Shown here: positions 11,247 through 22,806 of the stretch, piece after piece
Layout: every line of letters starts with the position of its first letter
Numbering within the stretch: the stretch's first letter is position 1
Assembly (NCBI RefSeq): GCF_000208865.1
Contig: NC_018397.1
Coordinates: 4,493,748-4,557,747 of the forward strand
Origin: Neospora caninum Liverpool
Taxonomy: Eukaryota > Apicomplexa > Conoidasida > Eucoccidiorida > Sarcocystidae
Direction of reading: 5' to 3'
DNA length: 64,000 nucleotides
Position numbers and translations under genes: made by a program
The notes under the pieces: generated by a model
Database searches by the model: none
Seen by the model: the letters and a program-made list of their open reading frames with translations, nothing else
Told to the model about the DNA's origin: nothing

Positions 11247-12254
11247 TGGCAAGGAAAGAGACTCTCCGATTGCCTTGTTCCGAAAGACGCATTTTCACCC
11301 CGAATAGGCCTCTAGGCCTGGGCCTTCACCTTTCAGATGTGTTCGCTTTGCTCTTTTCCCTTCTTCTGAGTGTCTGCAGGGAACGGTTGCTCGCCTTTCC
11401 GTGTTTCCTTGTGCCAGGAATGGCGTAACTTGTTGCGAACAGACCTGGCATGCAGTGGACTCGTGTCTTGATATCGACGTCGCTTGCGCCCGTCTTTCTG
11501 TTCTGGACATTTCCCTGCGTAAAAACGGAACTGCGAGCCCGGAAAAAAGCCTCTTTTCGTTTCTGTTTAGGGTTTTCCCCCCTCGTCTTCCCTTCCCGTC
11601 AATCAAGGGCGTGTGTGCGCGTTGCCGCGCCTCGGGATCGTGCACACTAGTAACCGGGAAACTTTCACGAGGCTATTTCTTCCTGTTTCTGTAACCAGCT
11701 TCTCTCCCTTGGTGAAACGGGGTCCAAAGAACATTGAGTTTGCATCTAAACCGTAAACTATTTCCCTCGTCTGTTTCGTGTCCTTGTGTTCCGTGATCCC
11801 TCAAATCCGCCGTGAACACAAAGCGCCTTCTCCGCTGACGACTCTCCCGCCGGCGCCTTCCGCGTCAACGTCCTTTCCTCACCATCCTCTGTTGTCGCTT
11901 CCGTTTCCTGTTGCTCTTTCCGTCCCTTCTTCTGCCTGTCCTTCTGTTCATCGGTTTCCTTCCTTTTCGCAGCCCCCCTCCACTGGGCGCGTCGTCGCGT
12001 GGCCTCTGGCTGAAAACTCGCGTCCACGCGGAACCCAAGCAACACCTGGCTTTCAGCGTTTACTCTGAGAAGTCGTCGCCCGGCGCGACAAAGCTCCTTT
12101 TTTCACTTCTGCGCTTCTCTTGCATCCTTTTCGTCCGCGACTCCCCCGAACTGCCGAGCAGCCCCAGTCGCTCGACACGCGAGAGCCGCCAGAGACGCCT
12201 GTGCGTGTCGCGCCCCGTCGGATACCGGTTTGGCGAGACGTAACGGCAGGCGCA

Positions 12255-15093
12255 ATGGACGGAGAAAACTCTTTGCCTTCGACTTGTAGTGATGGCCTGG
12301 CCGAAGCTCTCCACGATGGACCCGCAGCTGCGAAGGCCTGGGAGAAGAATTCGCGACAGTCTCGTGAAGCGTACAGACAGATAACGCGACAGTATCTCTC
12401 TGCTCGGATGTCTGGCGCCTACGAAGGTAAGGCCTGTCTCCGTGCTGCTCGCTTTGGCCGGCGAGGGACAACGAGAGAGAAAGGTTGTTTTCTCGCCGTG
12501 AAAATGCACCGCTCTCTCCCCGTGGTTCCTTCCATGTCATTTCGTCCTTTCGCCTCCTAGAGTCGGTCTCGCTAGCTCGCCATACCCTCCTTCGCGGCCT
12601 CTTCGTCTTTTCCATTTCCGTGGCTCTCGCTGTGCCGTTCCTTTCCTTTTCTTCGCCCTCTTCTTTTTCTGTTGCTTCTCTTCCGCTCCTGGTGAAAAGG
12701 CCGTGCCTATTGGTTCCCCTCCTCTGTGCGACATGGAGAAGTTGCGGCTTCCGCGCTGCCTTTCTACTGCGACCGCGAAGTCTCCCTTCTCCGTCTCACG
12801 GTCTTTTCCTCGTGTACACCTTCCTGTCGTCAAACTCTAAACCCTCGTGGCAGTCTGCTCGAATTCTCTGCCTTCAGACATGCTTATGCTTGGCGAGCTC
12901 CTCTACAGCATAGCCCATCCTTCCGTCTCGCCCGCCGCCGTCAACTTCCCCCTCTCCGTGTGCTGTGGGGACTGCCTGTCTCCGCGCGCGCGAGATACCG
13001 AGAGGAGCGAAGCGGCGGTAGCAGACGGCAACACAAAAACAGAAGAAGAAGGGGGAGATAAGGAAGCGGCGGAGAGGCACCAAACGCTCTGTTGCCTCCA
13101 GGTCGAGAGTCTCTTTTTCTTCGCAGAGGCCCTCGTTGCCTGTGGACAAATGGAAAGGGCGAGGCGTCTCCTCTTCGTTCAGCACGGAGAACTCACGGCC
13201 AGAGACCCGAGCTTGCTCGCGGTCGCAACCCAGTTTCTCGTGAGGCGCAAAGAAAACCTTCGCTGTGTTCCTGGCTTCGTTCCTTCTCCTGTTTCCTTGG
13301 CCTTCTCACTGTCTCGTCGCCGTCCCGTCCGACTCGCCTGCTCATCTCTCCCTTCTCTCCCCTCAGTGTGCTTCTTTTGCACCCTTCCTTTTCTTTCTTC
13401 TGCATCGTTTTCGTCTTTGTCGACAGCTGAAGAGCGACGCGCCTGCCGAATGCGTCGCCTTCCTGGACAGGCACCGAAATACTTGGCAGGTCCCGGGCAA
13501 TCGTGCCCGAACGTTTCTCGAGGTGGGCGCAGCTGAACCTTTTCTCTGGTGTCCGAAACGAGAACACGAGCAGGAATACTACTCACACCCTTCTGCGTGC
13601 CCGCCCTTCCACACACACAGATCCACGCAAGAAACACGTAGATGCGCACATACATACATGTATATGTATAACTGTATATGTGCATGGCAAGACCTGTAAA
13701 CACACGCGGCGATGCAGCGAGCTCGACGTTAGTGGAGGGAGAGATTTTCATAGGTACACCCCTACGTTTATCTCCATATTTATATATATATATATATGTG
13801 ACTGTTTTTTGTTTCGGTGTTTTCTTCAGCTGTCCCTGGCGACAGCGCTGCAGCGTCTCGGTCGCTTCCCGCACGCGCTTCGACTTCTCTGCGACATCTA
13901 CCGGCGCGAGCCGTTTCACCCTCGAGTAAGTCTGGCTCTTTTTTGTCTTCTTTTCCTCGACTTTCGGATCGTCGTCCCACGTTTCAGCCTCTTCCTCGCA
14001 TGTTAACTCTTCTCTCACGTTTCCCCTGCGGGGTTCTTGGCCTCTCCTCGCCCGTCGTCTTCGTGTCCGTTGTCGCGTGTTCCTCGCCTTGCTGCCTCCT
14101 GTGTCTGGGTTGCTTCTTCTTTTCCCTCATCCGAGCTCCTCGGCCCTGTCTCTCTCGGGCGGCGGCTTTCGCGGTGTCTGTACAGCTGCTCTTCGCGCTC
14201 TTTGGCAGCGGCGTTTTAACTCCTCAGGACGAACTGCATCTCCTCCGCGAAACGCGGTTTCACAGCAGTCAGCTCTGGGCCAAGTGAGACAGGATCCACA
14301 ACAAGCAACACAGACGCAGCTGCACTACACGCGAACCTACGTTCTCATCCATACCTCTGTCCATACACATCCCCGCTTACACACCCATATCTATCTATCT
14401 ATCTAGATCTAAATGTAACTAGATCTCTCTAAATCTATCCAGATCTGTCTTGGTCTGTCTTGACCTTTCTAGCTCTCTGGATTTACCCGTCTGCTTTTGC
14501 ATGCGTTCGATGTAGGCCTAGACGATGATCTCGTGCGTCGACGCGTGCGCGACTATGCGTCTGTGTGCATCTGCAGAAGATCCAGTTTTCTCTTTGTTTC
14601 TTCCGCGTGTGGTTCTCCACATCTTCGCCTTGTTTTCCCCGCTCTGTCCGCGATTCCCTTTTGTTCGTGTGCGAATGCCGCTGTCGACAGACACTTGGCG
14701 GTGGCCTTAATCTCCGCTGCAAGAGATGAAGTGAGGGTTTCTGCAGGCGCAGATTCGAACAGCAGAGGCGAAACACGGAAAGAAGACTGCGTAAACCCCC
14801 CGGCTAAACATCCCTTTTCTTTGAAACACACTTCCCTTCTCGCCGTTAGTATGTTCTCAAAGTACCAGAAGCCATGTGATTTCAGGAAAGAAACAGTCGT
14901 CTCACGAGAGTTTTTCTGTCACAAAGGGAGACATAAGAAAAGCTTTTGAAGCCTTTCAGCCTTTTCGCTTCCATCAGGGATCGCATCAACGGCGAAAAAA
15001 GGCAGACGATAAACACAGAGCTCACGACATCTCCCAGACTCCGCTGCTGTCTTTTGATTGCAGACGCCAGAAACAATATGGGAACGGCTATCC

Positions 15094-15124
<31 letters not shown>

Positions 15125-16953
15125 CTTCTTCTTCTTCTTCTTCTTCTTCTTCTTCTTCTCTTGTCGCCGCTCCACCGCGTCCTCCGGGGCTGCAAGCAGT
15201 GCCGCTAGCGATAGGCATCGGCGGCTGCTGCTTGCGAGTCGACGACGTTCTTTCGTATGTCGAAGAAATGTATCCTGCTCACCACGTTCCCCCGGAATTC
15301 CTTTATTCGAGGTAAACCCCAACCCCCCCTTGTGTTCTTCTGTTCTACGTTGCTGCTTCGTATGTAGGCTTCCGTGCTCTCGTTGGGCGACACGAGGAGA
15401 GACGCGTTTTTGACGCGTGTCCGTTCATCTCTGTTTTTCTTGCAGCGTCAACTTAACCATTCAGGCCATTCGCGCCTTTCGCCGAAGAAACATTCCCCTC
15501 GCATTCGCCCTGTCCAACCTGTAAGCCGGTCCTTTTCAGGCTCTTTAGGTTGTACAGTTTAGAAAAAGACGATGATTTGCCCCCCTCTGAATCTCCCCCC
15601 ACGAGGTATGTGTCTCTGCTCTCCTGGTTTGCTTCTCTCTTTCCCACGCTCGCGTTTTTCTTTGCCGCTTGCGCTATTTGCGGAACAGTCTGCTGGAGAC
15701 CACCCTCGCCGAGGCGCTCTACGTTCTGCCTGTCTTCATTTCCTGTTGCGTCCAGTTGGGTACGCTCAGTCGAGATGGAAAACTGAAAGCGAAAGAGCGA
15801 TGAACCGCGCGCACTGTTTCTGCTTCCGTCGAAGTGCCGAGTGTGCAAGAAACGCACCACGGAGACGCTAGCATTCTTTTGGCTGCTTTACACAAAACAG
15901 AGAAAGCAGGAGATTCCCCGTTTCCTCCGTTTCCCCCGCATTTCTCTTCTCTGGGGTACCTGCACATTCCACTGAAAAGATGCGTCTTGTGTTTGCTGTC
16001 ACACACCGTTTGATGCTTTTCAACAAAATTGTTTCTGTGTGCTCTCCCACGCTGGCCGACCTCTTCGCCCACAGAAATCTATCAGTACAACGATATGCAG
16101 AGCGAGATTCATGCGCACCTATATGCATACATGTATACTCGCCGATTCGTTTCTGCATAGACGTTTGTATATATATATATATATATATATATGTTAGATG
16201 TACCCGAAACACTGCAGGTGGAGGTAGACGTCGGCGGGAAGAGGCTTGTTTCCTGTTTTTGTAAGAAAAGGGACCATTGCGGGAGCGTGACCGGGTACGA
16301 GTCCTGCAGCCTGCTTCAGCTGTATCGATACCGGGGGATTTTCGGTCTCGTCGACTGCAGAAGGTGTAAAAACGCAGTGTATGACGCGTTTCTTCTTTCG
16401 CCTTTCGTAACCTCGGTTCTCTTTCGTCTTTTGTTTCAGAGAAAGTTGCCGAGCTTCATCTGCTAACCGAGAGACTGGAAGACGCACTTCAGGGAGCCCT
16501 CGCGGACGGCGAGAGAACGGCGCTCACGGCTGCGCTCATCTACGCTGTAAGAAAGACCGCTTTTCTTGTACTCACCCCGCGCTTCCCGAGAGTCTGCGAA
16601 TGGGCCAGGAAGCACGTGCAAAATGTATACAAATATACGCAGAAGTGCGTTTTCATTTCCAAAGATTCACAAGTATCAGACAACCTAGAGAGAACCTCTC
16701 CATTTGCTTGCGGCGATACGGAGTAAGCAGAAGAGTTCTCCAGCTCAGAGACGGATTCTGGCGTTTACCGGACAAGAGGGTCTTCGCCCAAGTCGGGGTC
16801 TCACAACGGTTGCATTTCTCTGCAGAACACATGTCCATGTATGTATGCATCTGCGCGTAACTGGAGACAATACCCCCATACATATATACATATATACATC
16901 TAGATGCGTTGATACACATAAATGTACATTTTTTACTCGTACTTTGATACATA

Positions 16954-16985
<32 letters not shown>

Positions 16986-19506
16986 CGTAGCTACACATAT
17001 ATTTCTGCGTGCGTGTACTTAAATACCTGCATATAAAATATATATGTATATGTGCTGCGTGCACGTTTCATTTTCTGCTTTCGGCCGCACACATTTTCCT
17101 AGAGTCCTTTCTTGCTGGTGTTTTTCCCACTGGATGCTTCTTTTGCGTACATTTCTCAAGTTATCGAGACGCACTGTGCTCTTCCCTTCATTCTCCATTC
17201 TTTTCGAGCTCGTTTCTTCGTCTCTGTCCAGGAAGGCGGCCTTCTCCTCGTCGAGGGAACTGTGGCGAAGGCTGTCGACGTTCTGTTGTAAGATTGCTTC
17301 TTTTTGAACTCTGAGGAAATCGACAAACGCCTTTCCTCCTCTCGACGCGTGCTTGCGCCTTGCTCTCTTCCCGGCAGTCTCGCTTTTGTCTCTCCTTCAC
17401 TGCCTGCTTCATTCGTTTCTTCTCACTCGTGCTCTCTTTTGCGTTCTCTTTCTGGCTCCACCGTCTGCTTCTCGCTGGCTCCTTTCGTGTTCTCGCTGCT
17501 GGTGTCGTGAGCTCTTTGTGGCCACTCTCTCCGCCTGTCCGTCGACCTCCCTTTGCGCCGTTTCTCCCTTTCAGGAAGGCCGCCGAGATTCCGCAAGAAC
17601 CGCTGACGACGCCTGGTTTCCTGCCTCTCCATCTGTCTCTCGCGGAGGCTCTGCAGTCTCCGGTCGACGAACAGGTGTCCTCGAAACAGAAGGCTGCGCG
17701 ACAGAAACTCGGGAAGACGCTGCGACAACTGATGCAGATCTTCAGAGGGTGAGGCGAGGATCTGCGTTCGGCAATCGCGGAAAAAGGCGACGCAGTCCAA
17801 AGAGCTTTCCTCGATGACACGGAGTTCCTTCACGCCAAGTCGCTCGGTTTCAGAGCGCGTGCACCAAAGACGAGTCAGGAAAGGAGACAGCAGGAGTGGC
17901 GACGTGGGGAAAGAGAAGAGAGAAGAAGGACGAGAGGAAGAGGGGGGCCTGAAGCAGCCGGCGCGAGGAACGGGATAGGCGAGGGCGAATCGAATTTCCT
18001 TTCTGCATGCGCGCGCGCGCCTCCGGGTTTGTTCTCGTTCCCGTCCTTTGTAGGCATCCACGAGTGCTCTTGGCACGCCTCAAAGAAATGCAGCAGACCC
18101 AGCTGCATGCGCCGAACGCGGCCTGGGACAGAACGGAAGAAATCCAACTTCTCCGAGAAGCCTTGTAAGTCTCTCTTCCGCGATTCCGGTGTCTCGCCAC
18201 CTTTGTTGATGCGCGTGTATATCGACACTGCTCGGCCACGAGCCTTGCGATGTGCGCAAACTCGGGAACCTAGGATGGAGACGTCTCGGCTTCTCCGACC
18301 CTCGGCTTTGCCTTTCCCTTCTTGCGCCGCTCGTTGTTTCAACCTAAGGAACTCGCTTGCTGTTCTGCGTAAATACGATGCATACAGTCCTACATAAACA
18401 CACACATATATATTTATACATATTTATATATGTTCTCATTTTCGGAGTCTCACTTCTGGCGAGGGTTCATGGTGCGCCCACGCGAGTTGAGAAGAGAGCG
18501 AACGGAAAAGAAAAGAGAAATCTTTGCTTTTTTCAGGCGACTGGACTCGCGAGATCCCCAAGTCCTCCTCGAGTGCGCGGCAGTCGCCTTCGCCGCGGAA
18601 AAGTAAGCCCGAAAGGTCGTTTTGGCTTTCAGCACCTCTCGCATGAGACCCGCATGCACGCGCCTGTGCGCCTGCTTTTTCCTCTGAGGTTCGAAAACAG
18701 AAAGCGGAACGCACAGAGAGGGCCGGAGAGCGACTAGGACATGCGCCCCACCTGCTCAGACTACTACGCAGGGCCGCAAGCAGCGGCGCTGGAAAGCATG
18801 GGCGAGAGAAGACGAGAAACGAGGGGTGAAACAACGCAGGGGAAAGAAACACTACAGGATGCACCAACGCGTTTTTTGAGAGGCGCGAGGGTGGCGGAAG
18901 AGAAACGACAGAACAAGTGTGCGTTCCTCCGTTCCGTTTACGCAGATTCCAAGAAGCCGTTCTGCTCGCCAATCGGGCCTTGTCGGTGTGTATGTACACC
19001 CGCGCGACCGGCCCTCTCTGCGAACTAGGCACCCCCGAAAAACACCGACGAAGCGAACCCGACAGTGGAGACGGAGGAAAAGACGAACCCGGGAAAAGCG
19101 ACCGGACGGATCGAGTGAAAGAAATCCTCTCCACTGACTTGTCGTCGCAGGCTCCTCCGTGCTGCTGCGCCGACGCGCTGCATGCGCTACGTGGCCAGGC
19201 ACTTTTAGAGCTGAGCCTGAAACTCGCGACCTCGTAAGTCGGTATTTCTAAAGAAAATATTCTTATATACATTTGTATATATGTATTTCTATTTACAAAT
19301 GTATATATTTATATACATATACATATTTATACATATTTATGAATCTTCCTGTATTTGTGACCAGTCTTTGCTCACACCTTCTCAGAGCATCTTCTCTCTG
19401 TAGTCCCCTCTCGTCTGTGTCTCGCTTTTCGTTCTTCCTCTTGCTTCTCAAGCGGCGTGGGACCATCACGAACCCTCGCCAGAAGTGAGACACAAAACGT
19501 CAGCAA

Positions 19507-19546
<40 letters not shown>

Positions 19547-20146
19547 GACTGTATGCACGTTATTTCTACTCACTTGCGTGTGTGCGTTTGGTTTCCTTTC
19601 CATTCTCTCGTGTTTTTCATTTTTGTCTCCTCGGTGTCTGCCGCGCGATTCAGGAGCGAGGTCGATCTGGAAAGCGAGGATTTCTTGTTTCCCCGTCTCC
19701 CAATTCCGGAGAAGAGTAGTTCGTCCTCTGGGCCTTTCTCAGTCGATGGAGGTAGAGAAGGATCGCCTTCCCTTTCTCCGCTCGCTCCAACGGGCACTTC
19801 GCTAAGTCTGTCTGAGGAACTCCTACAGGAAGCAGTTGTCTCTCTCCGCACGGCCCTCTCGGTGAACCATGAGAATGTCGAGGCGCAAAGAAGTAAGAAA
19901 GCTCGCCCCAATCGCTTCTCTGTAGTTCTCTCGTGCTTTTCTTCCTGTCTTGTCCGGCTTCTGACTCCGCAACTCGCTCCCTCAATCGCCCGCTTACGAT
20001 GCCGTTCGTGATCATATCTCATCGCTGCTCTTGCTGAGCAACCCCTCGGTTTTCTTCTCTTCTCTCTGCTTGTCGACGCAGGCCTTCCCGTCGCCCTACG
20101 CCTCCTCGCCAAGGCTTCCAAAAATCCTCACGAGAGTCTTCGCTGA
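12255..20146 (+). CDS. TPR-repeat protein, candidate APC/C subunit APC7-like
   Basis: My model has 17 exons, all with GT-AG introns and matching phase: 12255-12426, 12878-13239, 13427-13522, 13830-13925, 14186-14283, 14691-14730, 15064-15311, 15446-15520, 16320-16363 (weakest), 16440-16546, 17232-17287, 17575-17748, 18054-18164, 18537-18602, 18946-19233, 19654-19892 and 20082-20146. It encodes about 778 residues. Helix-turn-helix TPR-like units recur, for example LSLATALQRLGRFPHALRLL, DPQVLLECAAVAFAAEKFQE and EEAVVSLRTALSVNHENVEA. Spacing of the N-terminal part (AECVAFLDRH...LATALQRLGRFPHALRLL...PFHPR) resembles metazoan APC7, a TPR scaffold of the anaphase-promoting complex. Other TPR families cannot be excluded without a profile search. 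A 21-serine run lies in exon 7 and an acidic, charged insert in exon 2. Translation probably starts at 12255, after a CT-rich leader. Confidence 0.7.
15097..15159 (+). repeat. (TCT)21 microsatellite coding poly-serine
   Basis: Twenty-one uninterrupted TCT codons lie in exon 7 of the TPR gene and encode 21 serines between ERLST and LVAAPPRPP. The frame is open in all three registers (poly-Ser, poly-Leu, poly-Phe), but only the Ser register joins both neighbouring exons in phase. Repeat number is likely to vary between strains. Confidence 0.9.
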
Positions 20147-22179
20147 CCCCCTAAAATCCAAAGTTTGAAGATAAACGCATCGCAATCGCTTCGTGACGCA
20201 GCAGTGCGTCCTTCCGTCACCAAGCAGCAAAGGATTGCCGCATATTCGCACCTAGCACTATACCTATCTATATTTCCTTGCACTGGACTGTGTATGTACA
20301 TATACAGGTATCGATGCTTCGAACCACCTTCCTCTCTATACTGTTCTGTGCGTTTCTCCCGTCATTCAACTCTACATATATATATATATATATATATATG
20401 CGTGTAGAAATATATGCGTGTATGTTTTGGGTTTGAAGTGGCTAGCTGGGGGGACAGATTTTCTGGGCGTAGTCTGTTTCTCCTTTCTTGAAACGTGCAC
20501 GCCGCTTGCGCGGATGCTTTCCATCTGTCGTTGTTTCTCTCTGCGTACCTTGCGCTGCCTCGCTCTCGTTCAGTGCAGAGCTCCTTCTTAGGTTCACCCC
20601 TCTCGTACCTTCTTTCTTTTGCTCTCATTCTTTCTCCCGTCTCTCCATGATATACATTATAAAATGGAATTTTCTATTCCCAGCTCCCCCGGTACTTTAT
20701 CGCCGCTTTGGATTTGGTAAACCACATATTTTCAAGATTTCCGTAAAATCCCATCCTGCTGCTTTAACCCGCATAACAGGTGGGAAAACACCGTTGTTCT
20801 TTCTTCGTTTTTCTTTCCGTGGACCTTCCGAAAGGCAACCGATCTCCTTTCGCGTCCGTGTCTTTAGCGGTTAAACCAAGGGCCAAACATACCGCCTCCT
20901 GCCTGCGTCCTTTGAAGTGTTTCTCTTGTCTCCTGCCTCCCGCTGCGCACCCTTCGTTCCTGGCACGTTTTTTTTCAATTGTTTACTCCACGGGGTTTCT
21001 GCGCGGAACCCTCGATGCCCACGTTTCTGTTCTATCTCTCTATCCCCGAGTTCCCTTTTCTCTCTCCCCGGCTTTCTTTCTTGCGTTTCCCAGGAAAAAC
21101 GTGGGAAGACAGCGCTGAGAACCGAGGAGCTTTATGCAGGCGTGCTGGTCTCAAAAGTGTGGGGAGGACGAAAACCCGACAAGAGAAAACTGAAAAGGCC
21201 GCTGCACGGCAGCGACCGCGCCGACGGTCTAGTTTTTTTTCGTTTCGTCTCTGTCGTAGACACAGCCCTCCGGGCTAAACTTTGCCTGGTGGAACCCATC
21301 GCCAGTTTGAGGGAAATAAGGATCCTGAGTAAAGCTGACTCCTTTTTTTCGAGAGACAGACTACCCGGTGCTGCGTCTTTACGATGGCTGTGCACAACCT
21401 CACTGGACTGCTTAAGACAGCTAAAAGCGATTTGGCGTTCAGTATCCTACCGGTTTTTCCATCTGTTTGCTTTCAAGCTGTCATAAAACCTGTTAGCTTA
21501 GTATAAAAGTATAGACCCAGATATTCGGTAGGCAGAAATACAAGCGGGCAGCGCTTCTAAATCTCCCACAGAAGGCAAAAGTTGTGGAAGAGCGCTACTC
21601 CAGTAAAAGCAGACTCTACACCCGAAGAATACCCCGCCGACTGCGGAGCCGTAAAGGGCTGTAACACCCTGTTCGGGGATTCAAGGCAGGAGCCAGAAGA
21701 ACCGTTTTGCGGAAGGACAGATTGTTCCTTTTTCTCGCGTGCCGGGTGGATTCCAGAAACGAAAAAACGACAAAAGAGAACGAAACAGTTTTTCCTTCTC
21801 TCGACTTCACCTCAAACGAGCTGAAGCACACACACTCTCTGTCCTTCTCGTTCGCTCTTCATATTGCCGGTTTCCCCGCAGAATCGCTCTCAACCTCAAA
21901 TGCAGGATCGGCGCGATCTCGCCTCTCCACTGCGCCTGTTTCGCATGTTTCTGCTTGACTGAAAATGCCGAAACGGAGAAGAGCTCGTCACTCTTCGCTG
22001 GCGCTTCATCCCGAGCGCGCGAGAGACAACGCAGAAAACCGGAAAAGACGGAATAGGAGAGACGCGGCAGGACAAGAGAAAAACGGGAACCAAGAAGCCA
22101 AGAGAGGAGAGAGAGCGAGAAACCGAAGAAGAGAGAAAGGAGATGAGAAAGGGAGAGACCGAGTGTGCCTGTTTGGCCG
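20147..22179. other. Convergent intergenic region
   Basis: The 3' ends of the TPR gene (+) and the PP2A-A gene (-) face each other across this 2-kb spacer. It holds a (TA)n tract near 20374-20400 and AT-richer stretches at about 20640-20790 and 21470-21560 that differ in texture from their surroundings. No coding unit is supported. Confidence 0.5.
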
Positions 22180-22701
22180 TCAAGAACGCGTCGCCGCAAG
22201 GGCAAGCTGAGAGCAGAAGCGGACGTCGACGTCGGGGTCATTCGTCAGCGCATTCAAAGCCCTGAAGAGAAAAGCGCATGCACCTTTTCGCGAGAGATGA
22301 GAGCGCAACCCTCTCCTCAACCCTAGAGAGGAGAGAAACGAGAAGATGAGCGCGACCTTTGACGCCTGAGAACAGAGAAGGGGGCTGAAAACTGCGGAGA
22401 GAGATACCCAGTGCCGGAGAAGAACATTTAACTTACGTCAAAAGCTCTTCCGTTGTGTACGCCGTTCGAGGAAGCGTCTTCGCCGCCACCGTCACGCGCA
22501 TCACCTCCGCACCCGTGAACTTCACGTTTGGGACGTCGTCCTGAAGAAACAATTCACCCCTTTTCCGTGCATCCGTCCACACGCTTCTACGCAAACATAT
22601 AAAATAAAAAAAACTACGCAAATGCATCTACACACTCGATAAACACAAATACACATTAGCGAGTTCCCTGATGTCCTACGTTGATCGGCCTTACACTCCA
22701 G

Positions 22702-22732
<31 letters not shown>

Positions 22733-22768
22733 TATGTCTCTCTCTATATATATGTCTCTCTCTATATC

Positions 22769-22806
<38 letters not shown>

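Noticed and set aside
14882..15322. Minus-strand frame with a poly-lysine run
   Set aside because: It is the complement of the TCT serine tract in the TPR gene exon and has no other support.
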